From Pseudomonadota bacterium (GTDB taxonomy: Bacteria > Pseudomonadota > Gammaproteobacteria > Acidiferrobacterales > Acidiferrobacteraceae), in assembly GCA_021794595.1 (NCBI GenBank), contig JAJYQN010000123.1:1-44889 (forward strand): a DNA stretch of 44,889 nucleotides, given 5' to 3'. Shown here piece after piece: positions 18,399-27,013 of this stretch (positions are counted from its first letter, which is position 1; every line of letters begins with the position of its first letter). The position numbers were made by a program, and so were the translations under genes. The notes beneath the pieces were generated by a model, which was given only the letters and a program-made list of their open reading frames with translations, ran no database searches and had not been told where the DNA came from.

Positions 18399-19216
18399 GA
18401 TCCAACCTCGGCCCGGATATCGGCCATATACTCGTTGGCCGGATAATGGAAGGCCACGGGCCCGTCCGGGAGCCCCGCCATGAACTGGCGCACCTCCGGT
18501 GAGCTCGTCTTTTGCATCTCGGCCGGCGTTCCCTCGGCAATCACATGGCCGTCGCCCAGGAGATAAATGTAGTCGGCAATCGTGCAGGCCTCGGCAACGT
18601 CATGGGTCACGATGATCGAGGTCATCCCCAAGGCATCGTTCAAGTCCCGTATCAATTTCACAATCACGCCCATGGAGATCGGGTCGAGGCCGGTAAAGGG
18701 CTCGTCATACATCACCATCATAGGGTCAAGGGCGATCGCCCGGGCGAGCGCCACGCGTCTCGCCATACCCCCGGAGAGTTCCGGCGGGTAGAGTCCGCGA
18801 GCGCCCCGGAGCCCCACGAGTTCAAGCTTCATCAAGACCAGATGGTGAATAAGGGCCTCTGGGAGGCGGGTGTGTTCGCGCATCGGAAAGGCGACGTTTT
18901 CGTAGACGTCGAGGTCGGTTAAAAGCGCGCTCGACTGAAACAGCATACCCATGCGCTTACGCAGCGCGAAAAGCGCCTTTCGGGAGAGTGATCCGACCAC
19001 CTCACCCGCCACTTGCACCTCGCCCGCATGGGGTTCGAGGCGCCCGCCGATGAGACTCAAAAGCGTGGTTTTGCCAGCCCCGCTACCACCCATGATGGCG
19101 GTCACGCTGCCCGGGGCGACAGTGAGATGCAGATCGCGAAATATGGGCCGGCCGTCCCGGAAAAAAGACAGGCCGCGCACCGCCACTAAAGGCTCACTCT
19201 TGATGGTTGAATCCAC
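18395..19216 (-). CDS. mlaF: MlaF ATPase
   Basis: A 273-residue ABC ATPase that powers MlaFEDB. Walker [10 protein letters not shown] (43-51), signature LSGGM (in [18 protein letters not shown]), Walker [14 protein letters not shown] and switch His ([10 protein letters not shown]) are all present; the FTGLDPI segment is typical of MlaF. The start is GTG at 19216 with AAGGA 6 nt upstream. It heads the operon mlaF-E-D-C-B-ATPase-permease-ibaG-grxD. A 71-codon minus-strand frame just upstream is not called. Confidence 0.95.
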   Translation of the reverse strand: MDSTIKSEPLVAVRGLSFFRDGRPIFRDLHLTVAPGSVTAIMGGSGAGKTTLLSLIGGRLEPHAGEVQVAGEVVGSLSRKALFALRKRMGMLFQSSALLTDLDVYENVAFPMREHTRLPEALIHHLVLMKLELVGLRGARGLYPPELSGGMARRVALARAIALDPMMVMYDEPFTGLDPISMGVIVKLIRDLNDALGMTSIIVTHDVAEACTIADYIYLLGDGHVIAEGTPAEMQKTSSPEVRQFMAGLPDGPVAFHYPANEYMADIRAEVGS

Positions 19217-19387
19217 GACCCGTCCTTAATTTATTTTTATCGTAGAAGACCACTCTATCGGGCCCGCGCCACTGGCGGCCCGGGAGTCCTCTCCAGTGCC
19301 CAGCGTCCGGAGGCCTCGCCCCGCCCCTTCGTTCTGGGACGGTTTCGTCTAGCGCTTTATAGTATGCGAGCAAGTGCTTGCGGTCCA

Positions 19388-19416
19388 TGTGCAAAGAGTA
19401 CCGGGTCACCTATAAT
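19388..19416 (+). promoter_or_regulatory. Putative promoter for the gene at 19446
   Basis: A perfect -10 TATAAT at 19411-19416 with a weak -35 (TGTGCA, 19388-19393, 3 of 6) at 17-bp spacing. The expected start is near 19423, giving a leader of about 23 nt with AAGGAG before the GTG. The rest of 19217-19445 shows only an A/T-rich stretch near 19231-19243 that may belong to the mlaF promoter. Confidence 0.45.
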
Positions 19417-19445
19417 GGAGGCGGTCTCATCCGAAGGAGCGCGCA

Positions 19446-20012
19446 GTGGCCCGTAAACTCATCATCCTCGTACTTACGTACGGCTTGTTCGGCATTCCGG
19501 TCGCTCTAGCCCAAGACGCGCTCATCCTTTCGCTCGGCGCCATGCACTTGGCTCACGACCAGCAAACGGTAGCCGGACAAGAGGGAATCTTGCAAGCGGG
19601 AGCAAGCGGCGCTTACAGCGTGGCCTGGGAAAAACGCCACTACAACGGGATTGCGTACGGCGCCGAATACCTCATATACAACAACGCCATCAACGCCGGC
19701 GGGCATTCGGGGAACGTTGCCTCGCGCCTCCTTATGCTGACCCTAAAGAAGTATCGCCGCCCCTGGGCCCACATCTACCCTTATGTCGGCGTGAGCGCCG
19801 GGCTTGCCGACACCTCGCTCTCGGGGGTCAACGGCGGGACCGGGGTGGGGCCAGCCTTGGAGGTAGACGGGGGGGTCGAATTCGAGTGGGCCCACAGCAT
19901 AGGTCTTTATACTGAACTCCGCGGACTCTATGTGCCTGGAGGAGTCATTTACGGAACGAGGGTCAACGTCTCGGGCGTTGGTCTTTATGCCGGCTTAAGT
20001 CTCCTCTTTTAG
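19446..20012 (+). CDS. Small outer-membrane beta-barrel protein
   Basis: A 188-residue protein with a signal peptide (ending near PVALAQ, residue ~23). Alternating hydrophobic/polar strands follow (IAYGAEYLIYN, HIYPYVGVSAGLAD, SIGLYTELRGLYV, VSGVGLYAGLSLLF), ending in Phe, the usual C-terminal signature for BAM-assembled barrels. The size suggests an eight-stranded barrel of the OmpA/OmpW/PagL size class. No PagL-type catalytic motif is evident, so I assign no activity. GTG start at 19446 with AAGGAG upstream. Its stop overlaps the stop of the convergent gene by 4 nt (TTAG). Confidence 0.65.
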   Translation: MARKLIILVLTYGLFGIPVALAQDALILSLGAMHLAHDQQTVAGQEGILQAGASGAYSVAWEKRHYNGIAYGAEYLIYNNAINAGGHSGNVASRLLMLTLKKYRRPWAHIYPYVGVSAGLADTSLSGVNGGTGVGPALEVDGGVEFEWAHSIGLYTELRGLYVPGGVIYGTRVNVSGVGLYAGLSLLF

Positions 20013-20692
20013 TGGCTCTCGCCAAGGAGACTCGCCAGCCACTGGGCCTCCTCCAAAGACCGGATCGCGCTCTTGGGTTCAGAAAAGAATAAGGCCCGGC
20101 CCTGGGACGCCGGGGCCGCCAAAAGCGCCGTGAGCGCTTGTCCCAACAAGGCCCGGTCCCCCGCCTCGATAAGACTGACCGCGAAAGGACCGCTCGGAAT
20201 ACGGCCATCCGCCGGCCGGCCGCAGAGCCCGACGCCGATTCCAGAGAGTGTAGCGGCAAGACCTTCAGCCGCACCGCGCACATCAACGGCGACCGGAAGG
20301 ACACGGGCCAAGGCCTTAAGCCGCGGCATGAGAGACCCTATCTGCCGCGTCACGCGCACGACACAGCCGGCTATAAGCGGCTGCGGCCAAACTCCCAGCG
20401 CCAAGAACCGCTCCAAGGCCCGATCAGAGACCTCAAGAACCATGCGAAACGAGGGTGGCGCCTCGCTCTCCCACAAAGACAAGCGCTCGGGCGCGAAACC
20501 CCAGGCGCGTGCCGGCATCAAGATCGCCGGATAACGATGACTGTAAAATATGAATCGCCACTCCGGCGGCAAGTCCGGCGGGTAAAGCTGTGTCCGCCAG
20601 CATGCGTGGGCGTAATCGCGCGCACCCATGAGAAGGAAAGGGGCATCAAAACTCATCGCTCCATGGTAACGCGGAGCCGGTACGCACGCCAT
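20009..20692 (-). CDS. DUF72-like protein of unknown function
   Basis: A protein of about 227 residues. The segment WRTQLYPPDLPPEWRFIFYSHRYPAILMP resembles the start of DUF72 (YecE-like) TIM-barrel proteins, where a FYP..LP..W....Y motif recurs, but the rest is divergent and the assignment is tentative. DUF72 proteins have no established reaction. The start is uncertain: ATG 20692 or GTG 20695 (GAGG upstream), or ATG 20656 (MSFDAPFLL), which better matches the conserved region but has GGAG only 2 nt away. No operon partner; convergent with the barrel gene. Confidence 0.5.
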   Translation of the reverse strand: MACVPAPRYHGAMSFDAPFLLMGARDYAHACWRTQLYPPDLPPEWRFIFYSHRYPAILMPARAWGFAPERLSLWESEAPPSFRMVLEVSDRALERFLALGVWPQPLIAGCVVRVTRQIGSLMPRLKALARVLPVAVDVRGAAEGLAATLSGIGVGLCGRPADGRIPSGPFAVSLIEAGDRALLGQALTALLAAPASQGRALFFSEPKSAIRSLEEAQWLASLLGESH

Positions 20693-20993
20693 CACGCCTG
20701 ACCTCGGTTTGGCGCGTCGCCGTCATCGCCTGTTTAAGACGTCCGCGACCGCCTAGCGAAACACCGGCCTCGCGGGCAGCACTCTGGTTCGAGAGCCGCG
20801 ACTTACGACCCATCAAGACGTCAGGACGAAAACTCCGTACCCCCAAGCTGGGTCCGCTCGGCGCTGCAATTATTCGATTTTCATAGAATCTTTAAGTTGG
20901 CTAGGTCCGGCTTCTGTCCGATGTACGCTTGAGCCTGCACGCGCAAACTGCCCAGCACGGTCGTATGACCAACCTCATTAGGGAAGATGAATT
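20693..20993. other. Intergenic region upstream of the lipoprotein gene
   Basis: About 300 bases with no gene I can support. A TAGAAT hexamer at 20884-20889 (5 of 6 to the -10 consensus) is the best promoter-like element for the gene at 20994 but has no matching -35. The A/T-rich patch 20868-20895 contrasts with the GC-rich flanks. A short minus-strand frame (20646-20846) shows no recognisable family. Confidence 0.35.
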
Positions 20994-23225
20994 ATGGACA
21001 AAGCAAAACGCATCGTCGGCGCGCTCGTAGCCTGCGCCATCCTCGGCGGCTGTCAGGGCGGGGGATCCGGATCTTCGAGCTCCGCGAATTCTCAGCAAAC
21101 AGCCCCGCAAAACCCGGGGGGATCGGGGAGCCAGTCGGTATTCGGTCAGAGTACGTCTGCACAAACCACGCTGCTCCTCATCCCTTCGGGGACCCACAGC
21201 TTAGGAGTCTATCTGCGCAACCCCTGGACCGGGGCGCTCGTCGATCTCGGCTACGTACGAACCGGACAAACACCGAGCGCCATCGCCGTGGGCGACGGCC
21301 GTTACATCTATGTTGCCAATAGCGGGAGCGGAACCATATCGGCCTACGGCTGGCAATCTGCGACCAACAAGCTCGTAAGTCTCGGGCCCGATGTCACGAG
21401 CGGCTCGGGCGGCCTTAGCGCACTCGCGGTCGTAGGCAACTTTCTGTATGCCGTCAACACCAGCAACAACACCATCGCGATTTTCACGCTCGGGGCCAAC
21501 GGCCAGCTGACCGCAAGCAACGCCCAAAGCACGCCGGCCCTCACAAGCGCTGTGGCCGGTGCCAACGGGACACTCTATGGACTTGCGACTAACAGTATCG
21601 TTCCGTATACCACGGGCGCCGATGGCGCGCTCACACAAGGGACCGAAACGACCGTGAGCAACACCCTAGTCGGCGCGACCACGGACACCGCAGGAAATCT
21701 CTACGTCTTGACGACTGCAGCCGTGCACTCCTACACACCATCCGGCAATGGCCTGACGCCGCTCCAAAGGGTCGCCCTGCCAAGCGGCTTTACGCCCACC
21801 GGCATCACCGTCACAGCCAACACAGTGGCGGTGGTCGGCAATACCGCAAGTGGGACCGAGGTCGTGTACTATCCGATCACGGCCGGTCAGATGGCGAGCT
21901 CACCCACAGACCCGGTCACCGGCACCGGGACCGCGGCCGGCATCAGCGCCTCACCGAACGGCCATTATGTCTTTGTGACCAACCCCGTGCGCGACGATGT
22001 CTTCGCCTACACAACACCCACGGGGAGTAGCGGCTCTTCGGTCTTAAGCTCAGCCTTACGGACCCGGGTTCCGCCGCGGGCGCCGGTCAGTCTCCCCGTC
22101 ACAGTCACCCTGCAGGCCCAGACTCTGTACGTGGTCAACCAATCGTCGACCTCGATTGCCGCCTACCCGGCCAGCACCAATGGGGCGCTCGGGATACCTA
22201 CGATCTCGACTACCTGCAACTCCTGCGCGAACGTCGCCGATACCGGACCGAGTGCTGCTGTCATCGGTCCTTCTGGGCAGCATCTCTATGCCTCGGATTG
22301 GGCCGAGGCCGGTCAAGGGGACGTCACAACCTTCGGGATGCTCAGCCCGAACGGGGCCCTGGGGACTCCGAGCTCGATTCCGGCGGGCTTAAGCCCCATG
22401 GGAATCGCGCTCGATCCCTCGGATCGCTTTCTCTATGTCGCAAACAGCTGCTACCTGAACGGCGGCGGGAATTGTCCTGGCACCATAGACGGTTACGATC
22501 TGAACCACGGCATGCCGAGCGCTTTTACCACCGGGTTCAGTACCGATACCTTCGGCGCTTATCCCATGCTCTTAGCCGCCGACCCCACCGGCCGATTCCT
22601 CTATTCATCGGAATTCGCCGGCAGTCTCGTAGACGCCTTCGCTATCGATCCGGCCCACGGAACACTCACGCTTGCCGGGACCATATCGACCGGCACCAAT
22701 CCCTGGACGATCGTGGTCGGTCCGGCCGGACGCCACCTCTATGTCTCGGATAATGGCAACGGGGGATCGCAAACGACAGGCACCGTCTCGCTCTTTACGA
22801 TCAATGCCGCAAACGGCACCTTAACACCCAATGCCGGTCAATCGGGCCTCCCCACCACGGCCTTGAAGCCCCTAGGCTTGGCGATAGGTCCCAAGGGTCG
22901 GAGACTCTATGTCGCTATGCAAAACGGGGCCCTCGATGTCTTTACCCGCACCGACCCCTTAGCGGCGGGAGGCCCTTGGACTTGGACGCCGACCGTGATC
23001 CCGGGAGACTTCAGTAACGCCTATGGGCTTGCGATCAGCGCCAACGGCAAGGCCCTCTATGTCCTCGATAACTGCACGCAGCCGAATTACAACAACGGCA
23101 GCATTCAGGCACTCTCTATCCCGGCCTTTAGCAGCCCTTTGACGAGCGCCGGCTATAATGTGATCGGCCAATACCAGACCCAGGCCTGTTCGGTCCAGGC
23201 AATCCCGGCCGGGGGTCTCAATTGA
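20994..23225 (+). CDS. Beta-propeller lipoprotein (YVTN/lactonase-type repeats)
   Basis: A 743-residue exported protein. The lipobox LGGC (Cys20) predicts a lipoprotein, followed by a Gly/Ser/Gln-rich flexible stretch to about residue 55. The rest is built from beta-propeller blades of the lactonase/YVTN class: repeating elements such as YIYVANSGSGTISAYGW, FLYAVNTSNNTIAIFTL, FLYVANSCYLNGGG and HLYVSDNGNG, each followed by a G.L turn. The length allows two propellers. The family includes 6-phosphogluconolactonases, but most exported members are of unknown role. Several cysteines (CNSC, CYLNGGGNC, NCTQPN) could form disulfides. ATG at 20994 with a modest GGGAAG site. Confidence 0.75.
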   Translation: MDKAKRIVGALVACAILGGCQGGGSGSSSSANSQQTAPQNPGGSGSQSVFGQSTSAQTTLLLIPSGTHSLGVYLRNPWTGALVDLGYVRTGQTPSAIAVGDGRYIYVANSGSGTISAYGWQSATNKLVSLGPDVTSGSGGLSALAVVGNFLYAVNTSNNTIAIFTLGANGQLTASNAQSTPALTSAVAGANGTLYGLATNSIVPYTTGADGALTQGTETTVSNTLVGATTDTAGNLYVLTTAAVHSYTPSGNGLTPLQRVALPSGFTPTGITVTANTVAVVGNTASGTEVVYYPITAGQMASSPTDPVTGTGTAAGISASPNGHYVFVTNPVRDDVFAYTTPTGSSGSSVLSSALRTRVPPRAPVSLPVTVTLQAQTLYVVNQSSTSIAAYPASTNGALGIPTISTTCNSCANVADTGPSAAVIGPSGQHLYASDWAEAGQGDVTTFGMLSPNGALGTPSSIPAGLSPMGIALDPSDRFLYVANSCYLNGGGNCPGTIDGYDLNHGMPSAFTTGFSTDTFGAYPMLLAADPTGRFLYSSEFAGSLVDAFAIDPAHGTLTLAGTISTGTNPWTIVVGPAGRHLYVSDNGNGGSQTTGTVSLFTINAANGTLTPNAGQSGLPTTALKPLGLAIGPKGRRLYVAMQNGALDVFTRTDPLAAGGPWTWTPTVIPGDFSNAYGLAISANGKALYVLDNCTQPNYNNGSIQALSIPAFSSPLTSAGYNVIGQYQTQACSVQAIPAGGLN

Positions 23226-23247
23226 TCCGCAGATAACCATGGGTAAT

Positions 23248-23267
23248 TCTCGCCACCCAAGGCGAGA
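23248..23267 (+). terminator. Hairpin after the propeller lipoprotein gene
   Basis: TCTCGCC (23248-23254) pairs perfectly with GGCGAGA (23261-23267) over a 6-nt loop, 23 nt after the stop codon. It is followed by only TTG, so it is at best a weak intrinsic terminator. The rest of the 215-bp gap before 23441 shows nothing I can name. Confidence 0.35.
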
Positions 23268-23440
23268 TTGAAAGAATCCAAGGCCGCCTCAAACGGGGCG
23301 ACCTTGGCGTGTGGGAGATCCGCCCAGCGGGGCTGCGCCCCAGAAAGACCCGGATCTCATCGCATCCGTGGTATGGGATACGTCGACCCCCGGGACCTTA
23401 GGCACTACAATGCCGCCAAGGTTGTGCAGGCTGGCCGGGG

Positions 23441-24535
23441 ATGTCCGCTATGGAGTTCGATCTATTTTACGAGTTGGCGGTGCCGTCTTTTGCTGGGCGC
23501 AGCGAGCAGCAGGTGTATGAGGAGACCTTGGACGAAATCGCCCTCGCCGATCACCTGGGCTTCCATACGGTCTGGCTCACCGAACACCACTTCATGCCCG
23601 AATACGGCCACAGCTCGGCACCCGACCTCTTTCTCGCCGCAGCGGCCCAGAGGACCCAGCGCATCCGCTTGGGACAGGCCATTGTCCCGCTCCCCTACCA
23701 CCACCCCCTGCAGGTCGCAGAACGGGCCGCGACCTTGGATATTCTCTCCAAAGGACGTCTGGAACTTGGTTTCGGGCGCGGCTTTTCACCGAAAGAATAT
23801 GCGGCCTTCGGTATTCGGACCGAGGATAGTCGCGGCCTCGTCGCAGAGGCCCTCGAGGTCTTGTTGTTGGCCTTTGGGGAGCCGGAACCGATCAGCTTCC
23901 ACGGCCGCCACTTTGATTTTACTGACATCGCCGTGCGACCGAAGGTCCTGCAAAAACCCCATCCACCCTTGTGGATGGCGGCCGTAAGCCCCGATAGCTT
24001 CGAGCTTGCCGCGCGTCTTGGCGTGGGCGTTCTGGCCGGACCCTTCAAGCCGTGGCTTATGATCAAAGAAGACATCCGCCGCTACCGCGCGGCCTTCGCG
24101 CGTTACCATGGGGCCGAGGCCGCGCGATCCCAGGCGCGCGTCGGCATGACGCTCGGGATCTTTTGTCTCGAAGATCATGCGGCCGCCCGAGCCTCTGCCA
24201 AGACCAATATCACCTGGTTCTATCGCGAGCTTTTGCGTCTCACGACCCCCATCCTGACGGACCTCCAGGGAGGCTACGAATACTATAAAAGGTTTGGAAG
24301 CCTGGTCCCGCTCCTCAAAGGCACCATCAATCTCCCCATCCTAGAACGCCTCGGCTTGGTCGTGGCCGGCGGCCCGGACCATTGTCGGAAAAAACTGGCC
24401 CGCTATCGAGATGCCGGCGTCGACCATTTATTGTGCGCAGTCGGGGCCGGGGCCAGCGACACCGCGCTTACCCAGCAATCCCTGCGGGTCTTAAGCGAAC
24501 ATGTCTTGCCGGCCTTTCGCCCATGCGCGTCCTAG
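23441..24535 (+). CDS. LLM-class flavin-dependent oxidoreductase
   Basis: A 364-residue luciferase-like monooxygenase. Class features are the start MEFDLFYELAVP, ADHLGFHTVWLTEHHF, the RIRLGQAIVPLPYHHPLQVAE strand-loop, DILSKGRLELGFGRGF and FHGRHFDF. Such enzymes use reduced FMN or F420 with an organic substrate; no substrate can be read here, and LLM proteins are often assigned only at class level. The start may be ATG 23441 or ATG 23450. The 3' end overlaps the next gene by 13 nt, so the two are likely co-translated. Confidence 0.85.
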   Translation: MSAMEFDLFYELAVPSFAGRSEQQVYEETLDEIALADHLGFHTVWLTEHHFMPEYGHSSAPDLFLAAAAQRTQRIRLGQAIVPLPYHHPLQVAERAATLDILSKGRLELGFGRGFSPKEYAAFGIRTEDSRGLVAEALEVLLLAFGEPEPISFHGRHFDFTDIAVRPKVLQKPHPPLWMAAVSPDSFELAARLGVGVLAGPFKPWLMIKEDIRRYRAAFARYHGAEAARSQARVGMTLGIFCLEDHAAARASAKTNITWFYRELLRLTTPILTDLQGGYEYYKRFGSLVPLLKGTINLPILERLGLVVAGGPDHCRKKLARYRDAGVDHLLCAVGAGASDTALTQQSLRVLSEHVLPAFRPCAS

Positions 24536-25434
24536 TCACAGGGGCCGCCGGTTGCTTAGGCCAAGCCCTGCTGCCAGTCCTTCTCGCCGATGACCGGCTC
24601 ACCGAAATCATCGCCCACGACCAACGCCCGCTTCCCGACTCACATCCGCGCCTGCGCACGATCACAGGCGATATACGCGAGCCGGCGCTGGCCCAGGCCG
24701 TCAACGCCGCCGATGCGGTCATCCACATGGCCTTCGTCGTCATAGAAAGCCAGCTCGGGCGCGAACGCCACAACCGGGCGCTCGCTCAAGCCATCAATCT
24801 GGGAGGCGTGAACACGATCCTGACGGCGCTGCGGCCGACGACCAAGCTTATCCACCTCTCGAGCGCCTCGGTCTATGGAGGAAGCGCCCATCTACTCACC
24901 GAATCCTCGCCCCTCCAACCCCTGGCGGGTTTTGCCTATGCGCAAGACAAGGCCTTGGTCGAGAAACGCCTCATGGCATACGAGGCACAGGGCCTCGCCT
25001 GCCTGCGCCTACGCCCGCATATCATCCTAGGCCCCCACGCCCAGCCCTTTCTACGCGGGCTCTTGCGCCTACCGTTTTACCCAAAACTCCCAAGGCCCGC
25101 CCCTTTACTCCAACTGGTGCACGAGTTGGATGTCGTCGCGGCGATTCAGGCTGGGCTCTTTTGCGGAGCGACGGGCGCCGTCAACCTAGCGAGCCAAGAC
25201 AGCCTGTCCTTTGAGGGGATGCAAAGGCTGCGGCATAGGATTGTAATCGGGCTCAATCCCACCTTGGCGCAAGCCTCGGCTCGGTTCGCGTTCCGATACC
25301 TCGGGATCGGACCCGACCCGGCCTGGGGCACGGGGCTCGATCAGTCCCTAGTCCTCGACTGCACCCGGGCGCGCGAGGTTCTGGCCTGGCAGCCGCGCTT
25401 CCCGCGGATCCGGGACATCCTAAACTCCCTCTAG
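24523..25434 (+). CDS. NAD-dependent epimerase/dehydratase (extended SDR)
   Basis: A 303-residue extended short-chain dehydrogenase. The nucleotide-binding motif is VTGAAGCLG (Gly7, Gly10, Gly13); the catalytic set is Ser115 (HLSSASVYGG), Tyr139 and Lys143 (YAQDK). The family acts on nucleotide sugars or related alcohols. The start ATG at 24523 begins exactly at the Rossmann strand (MRVLVTG) inside the 3' end of the LLM gene; a longer upstream frame is a shadow. The partnership with an oxidoreductase suggests joint modification of a small molecule; the substrate is unknown. Confidence 0.82.
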   Translation: MRVLVTGAAGCLGQALLPVLLADDRLTEIIAHDQRPLPDSHPRLRTITGDIREPALAQAVNAADAVIHMAFVVIESQLGRERHNRALAQAINLGGVNTILTALRPTTKLIHLSSASVYGGSAHLLTESSPLQPLAGFAYAQDKALVEKRLMAYEAQGLACLRLRPHIILGPHAQPFLRGLLRLPFYPKLPRPAPLLQLVHELDVVAAIQAGLFCGATGAVNLASQDSLSFEGMQRLRHRIVIGLNPTLAQASARFAFRYLGIGPDPAWGTGLDQSLVLDCTRAREVLAWQPRFPRIRDILNSL

Positions 25435-25469
25435 CGCGACCCCTGGGGCCGGACATCAGGGCCAGACTG

Positions 25470-26279
25470 TCACTCGCCCAGATTCAAAAGCCGGCCATGG
25501 AGACGCGCATTATGGAAGGTGCGTAGAAAAAGCCCCAGGCCTAAGGCCAGATACACCCCATTCAAGGCCGCAGCCTCCCAGAGTGGCCGCACAAGGATGA
25601 TGTGATGAAAAAAGAGCGCGCGCATGGCCGAAAAGACATAAGCGGCGGGTAAGGCCTCAGCTACCATCTGCAGCCAGTGCGGCAAGACCGATATCGGATA
25701 ATAGATCCCGCTCACCGGGGCCAAGGCAAAAACAGCCGCCCATGCCAGGTTTTCGGCGCCCAGACCATAGCGCAGGACGAGTCCGGCCACGACCAAACCG
25801 ATCGCCCAGCCCATGATCAAGAGATTCATAAAGAACGCGACCAACACAAACCCCATGCGCCAAATAGGGAAATGGTAAAACCAAAACGCGAACACCGCCG
25901 CCATCCCGCTGCCGATCAAGGTGCGCAGGAGGCTTATGACGAATAGCGCCGAGGCGAGCTCATAGGCGCGTAAAGGGCTTGCGAAGAGGTGACCCAAATT
26001 CCGGGAATACAGCTCCTCAAAAAACACAACCGACACGCCGAGCTGGCCCCGGAACATGACGTCCCACAACAACACCGCCGCCAGCAATACCCCCGAGGCC
26101 CGCGCCAGGTAACTGCTATGGTGTACCAGGTATTCGCTCAGGAAACCCCATAAAATGATCTGCATCGTAGGCCAATAGGCCAATTCGATGATGCGCGGCC
26201 ACGAGCCCTTCAAAAGATAGACGTAACGCTCGATCATGGCGCCCACGCGCCTTACGCTACCCCAAAGCGACCCGCTCAT
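25470..26279 (-). CDS. ABC-2 type permease
   Basis: A 269-residue inner-membrane protein with about six hydrophobic segments (QIILWGFLSEYLVHH, ASGVLLAAVLLWDVMF, FVISLLRTLIGSGMAAVFAFWF, GFVLVAFFMNLLIMGWAIGL, GIYYPISVLPHWLQMVAEALPAAY). The ALAPVSGIYYPISVLP segment matches the conserved late region of ABC-2 export permeases. It overlaps the ATPase stop by 4 nt (ATGA). Convergent with the epimerase gene across a 35-bp gap. Substrate unknown. Confidence 0.85.
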   Translation of the reverse strand: MSGSLWGSVRRVGAMIERYVYLLKGSWPRIIELAYWPTMQIILWGFLSEYLVHHSSYLARASGVLLAAVLLWDVMFRGQLGVSVVFFEELYSRNLGHLFASPLRAYELASALFVISLLRTLIGSGMAAVFAFWFYHFPIWRMGFVLVAFFMNLLIMGWAIGLVVAGLVLRYGLGAENLAWAAVFALAPVSGIYYPISVLPHWLQMVAEALPAAYVFSAMRALFFHHIILVRPLWEAAALNGVYLALGLGLFLRTFHNARLHGRLLNLGE

Positions 26280-27013
26280 AGTTGCGACCGGCCACGGGCC
26301 ATATCCAAGAACACCTCCTCTAGGGTCTCCCGTCCATACTTCGTGATGAGCTGCGCCGGGGCGCCGCGATCGAAGAGTCGGCCCTCGCGCAACATGATCA
26401 CATCGTCGCAGAGGCGCTCTACCTCGAGCATATTGTGCGAGGCGAGCACCACGGCCGCCCCGCTAGCCTTCTGGTAATCGCGAAGGTAAGTGCGCAAGCG
26501 ATCCGCCGTGTCGGGATCGAGAGACGCCGTGGGTTCGTCTAGCAAGAGCAGTTGGGGGCTATTGATAAGCGCCTTGGCAAGCGAGGCCCGGGTCCGTTGG
26601 CCAGCCGAAAGCCGGCCGTACGGCCGCGTAAGAAACCCCTCGAGATCCAGGTCGCGCGCCAACTTTTGGATGCGCGCCTTGATGCCTCTTACGCCATAAA
26701 GCCCGCCATAGACACGCAGATTCTCGTACACCGTCAAGCGATGCGGCAGATCGACGTAGGGCGACGAGAAATTGATACGTTCCAAGACCCGGTAGCGATG
26801 GCGTAAAATATCTTCGCCCAAGACCCGAATCGAACCCGCGGTCGGCAACAATAGGCCCATCAACATCGCGAGCGTCGTGGTCTTTCCCGCGCCGTTGCCC
26901 CCCAAAAGCCCGAGCACCCGCCCGCTTCCCAACGCGAACGTGAGGGATTCGACCGCCACAACGGGCCCATAGGTCTTAGCAAGGCCCGCCACCTCGATCG
27001 CACTCCCGGCCAT
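26276..27013 (-). CDS. ABC transporter ATP-binding protein
   Basis: A 245-residue ATPase of the DrrA/NatA export class. Walker A GGNGAGKTT (about 38-46), signature LSAGQ (about 135-139, Ala in place of the usual first Gly), Walker B LLLLDEPTASLDP and switch His (VVLASHNMLEVE) are present. ATG at 27013 overlaps the stop of the upstream small gene by one base (TGATG), with no clear ribosome site, so translation probably depends on coupling. It serves the permease at 25470. Confidence 0.88.
   Translation of the reverse strand: MAGSAIEVAGLAKTYGPVVAVESLTFALGSGRVLGLLGGNGAGKTTTLAMLMGLLLPTAGSIRVLGEDILRHRYRVLERINFSSPYVDLPHRLTVYENLRVYGGLYGVRGIKARIQKLARDLDLEGFLTRPYGRLSAGQRTRASLAKALINSPQLLLLDEPTASLDPDTADRLRTYLRDYQKASGAAVVLASHNMLEVERLCDDVIMLREGRLFDRGAPAQLITKYGRETLEEVFLDMARGRSQL

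Noticed and set aside
14513-19216. A new lipid exporter formed by the ABC pair inside the mla operon
   Set aside because: A YadG/YadH-type pair between mlaB and the BolA-type gene is, as far as I recall, found in several gammaproteobacteria, so it is likely a known arrangement rather than a novelty.
19194-19409. 71-codon minus-strand frame upstream of and overlapping the mlaF start
   Set aside because: Its N-terminus (MDRKHLLAYYKALDE) looks protein-like, but there is no ribosome site, it ends inside mlaF, and no family is recognisable.
20786-20794. GGTTCGAGA resembling a tRNA T-loop
   Set aside because: No acceptor stem, anticodon arm or CCA-adjacent pairing could be built around it.
20646-20846. 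66-codon minus-strand frame before the DUF72-like gene
   Set aside because: No ribosome site, no family, basic low-complexity composition; it overlaps the start region of the next gene.
24382-24522. N-terminal extension of the epimerase frame
   Set aside because: It lies wholly inside the LLM gene, has no homology, and the Rossmann motif starts at the ATG at 24523.
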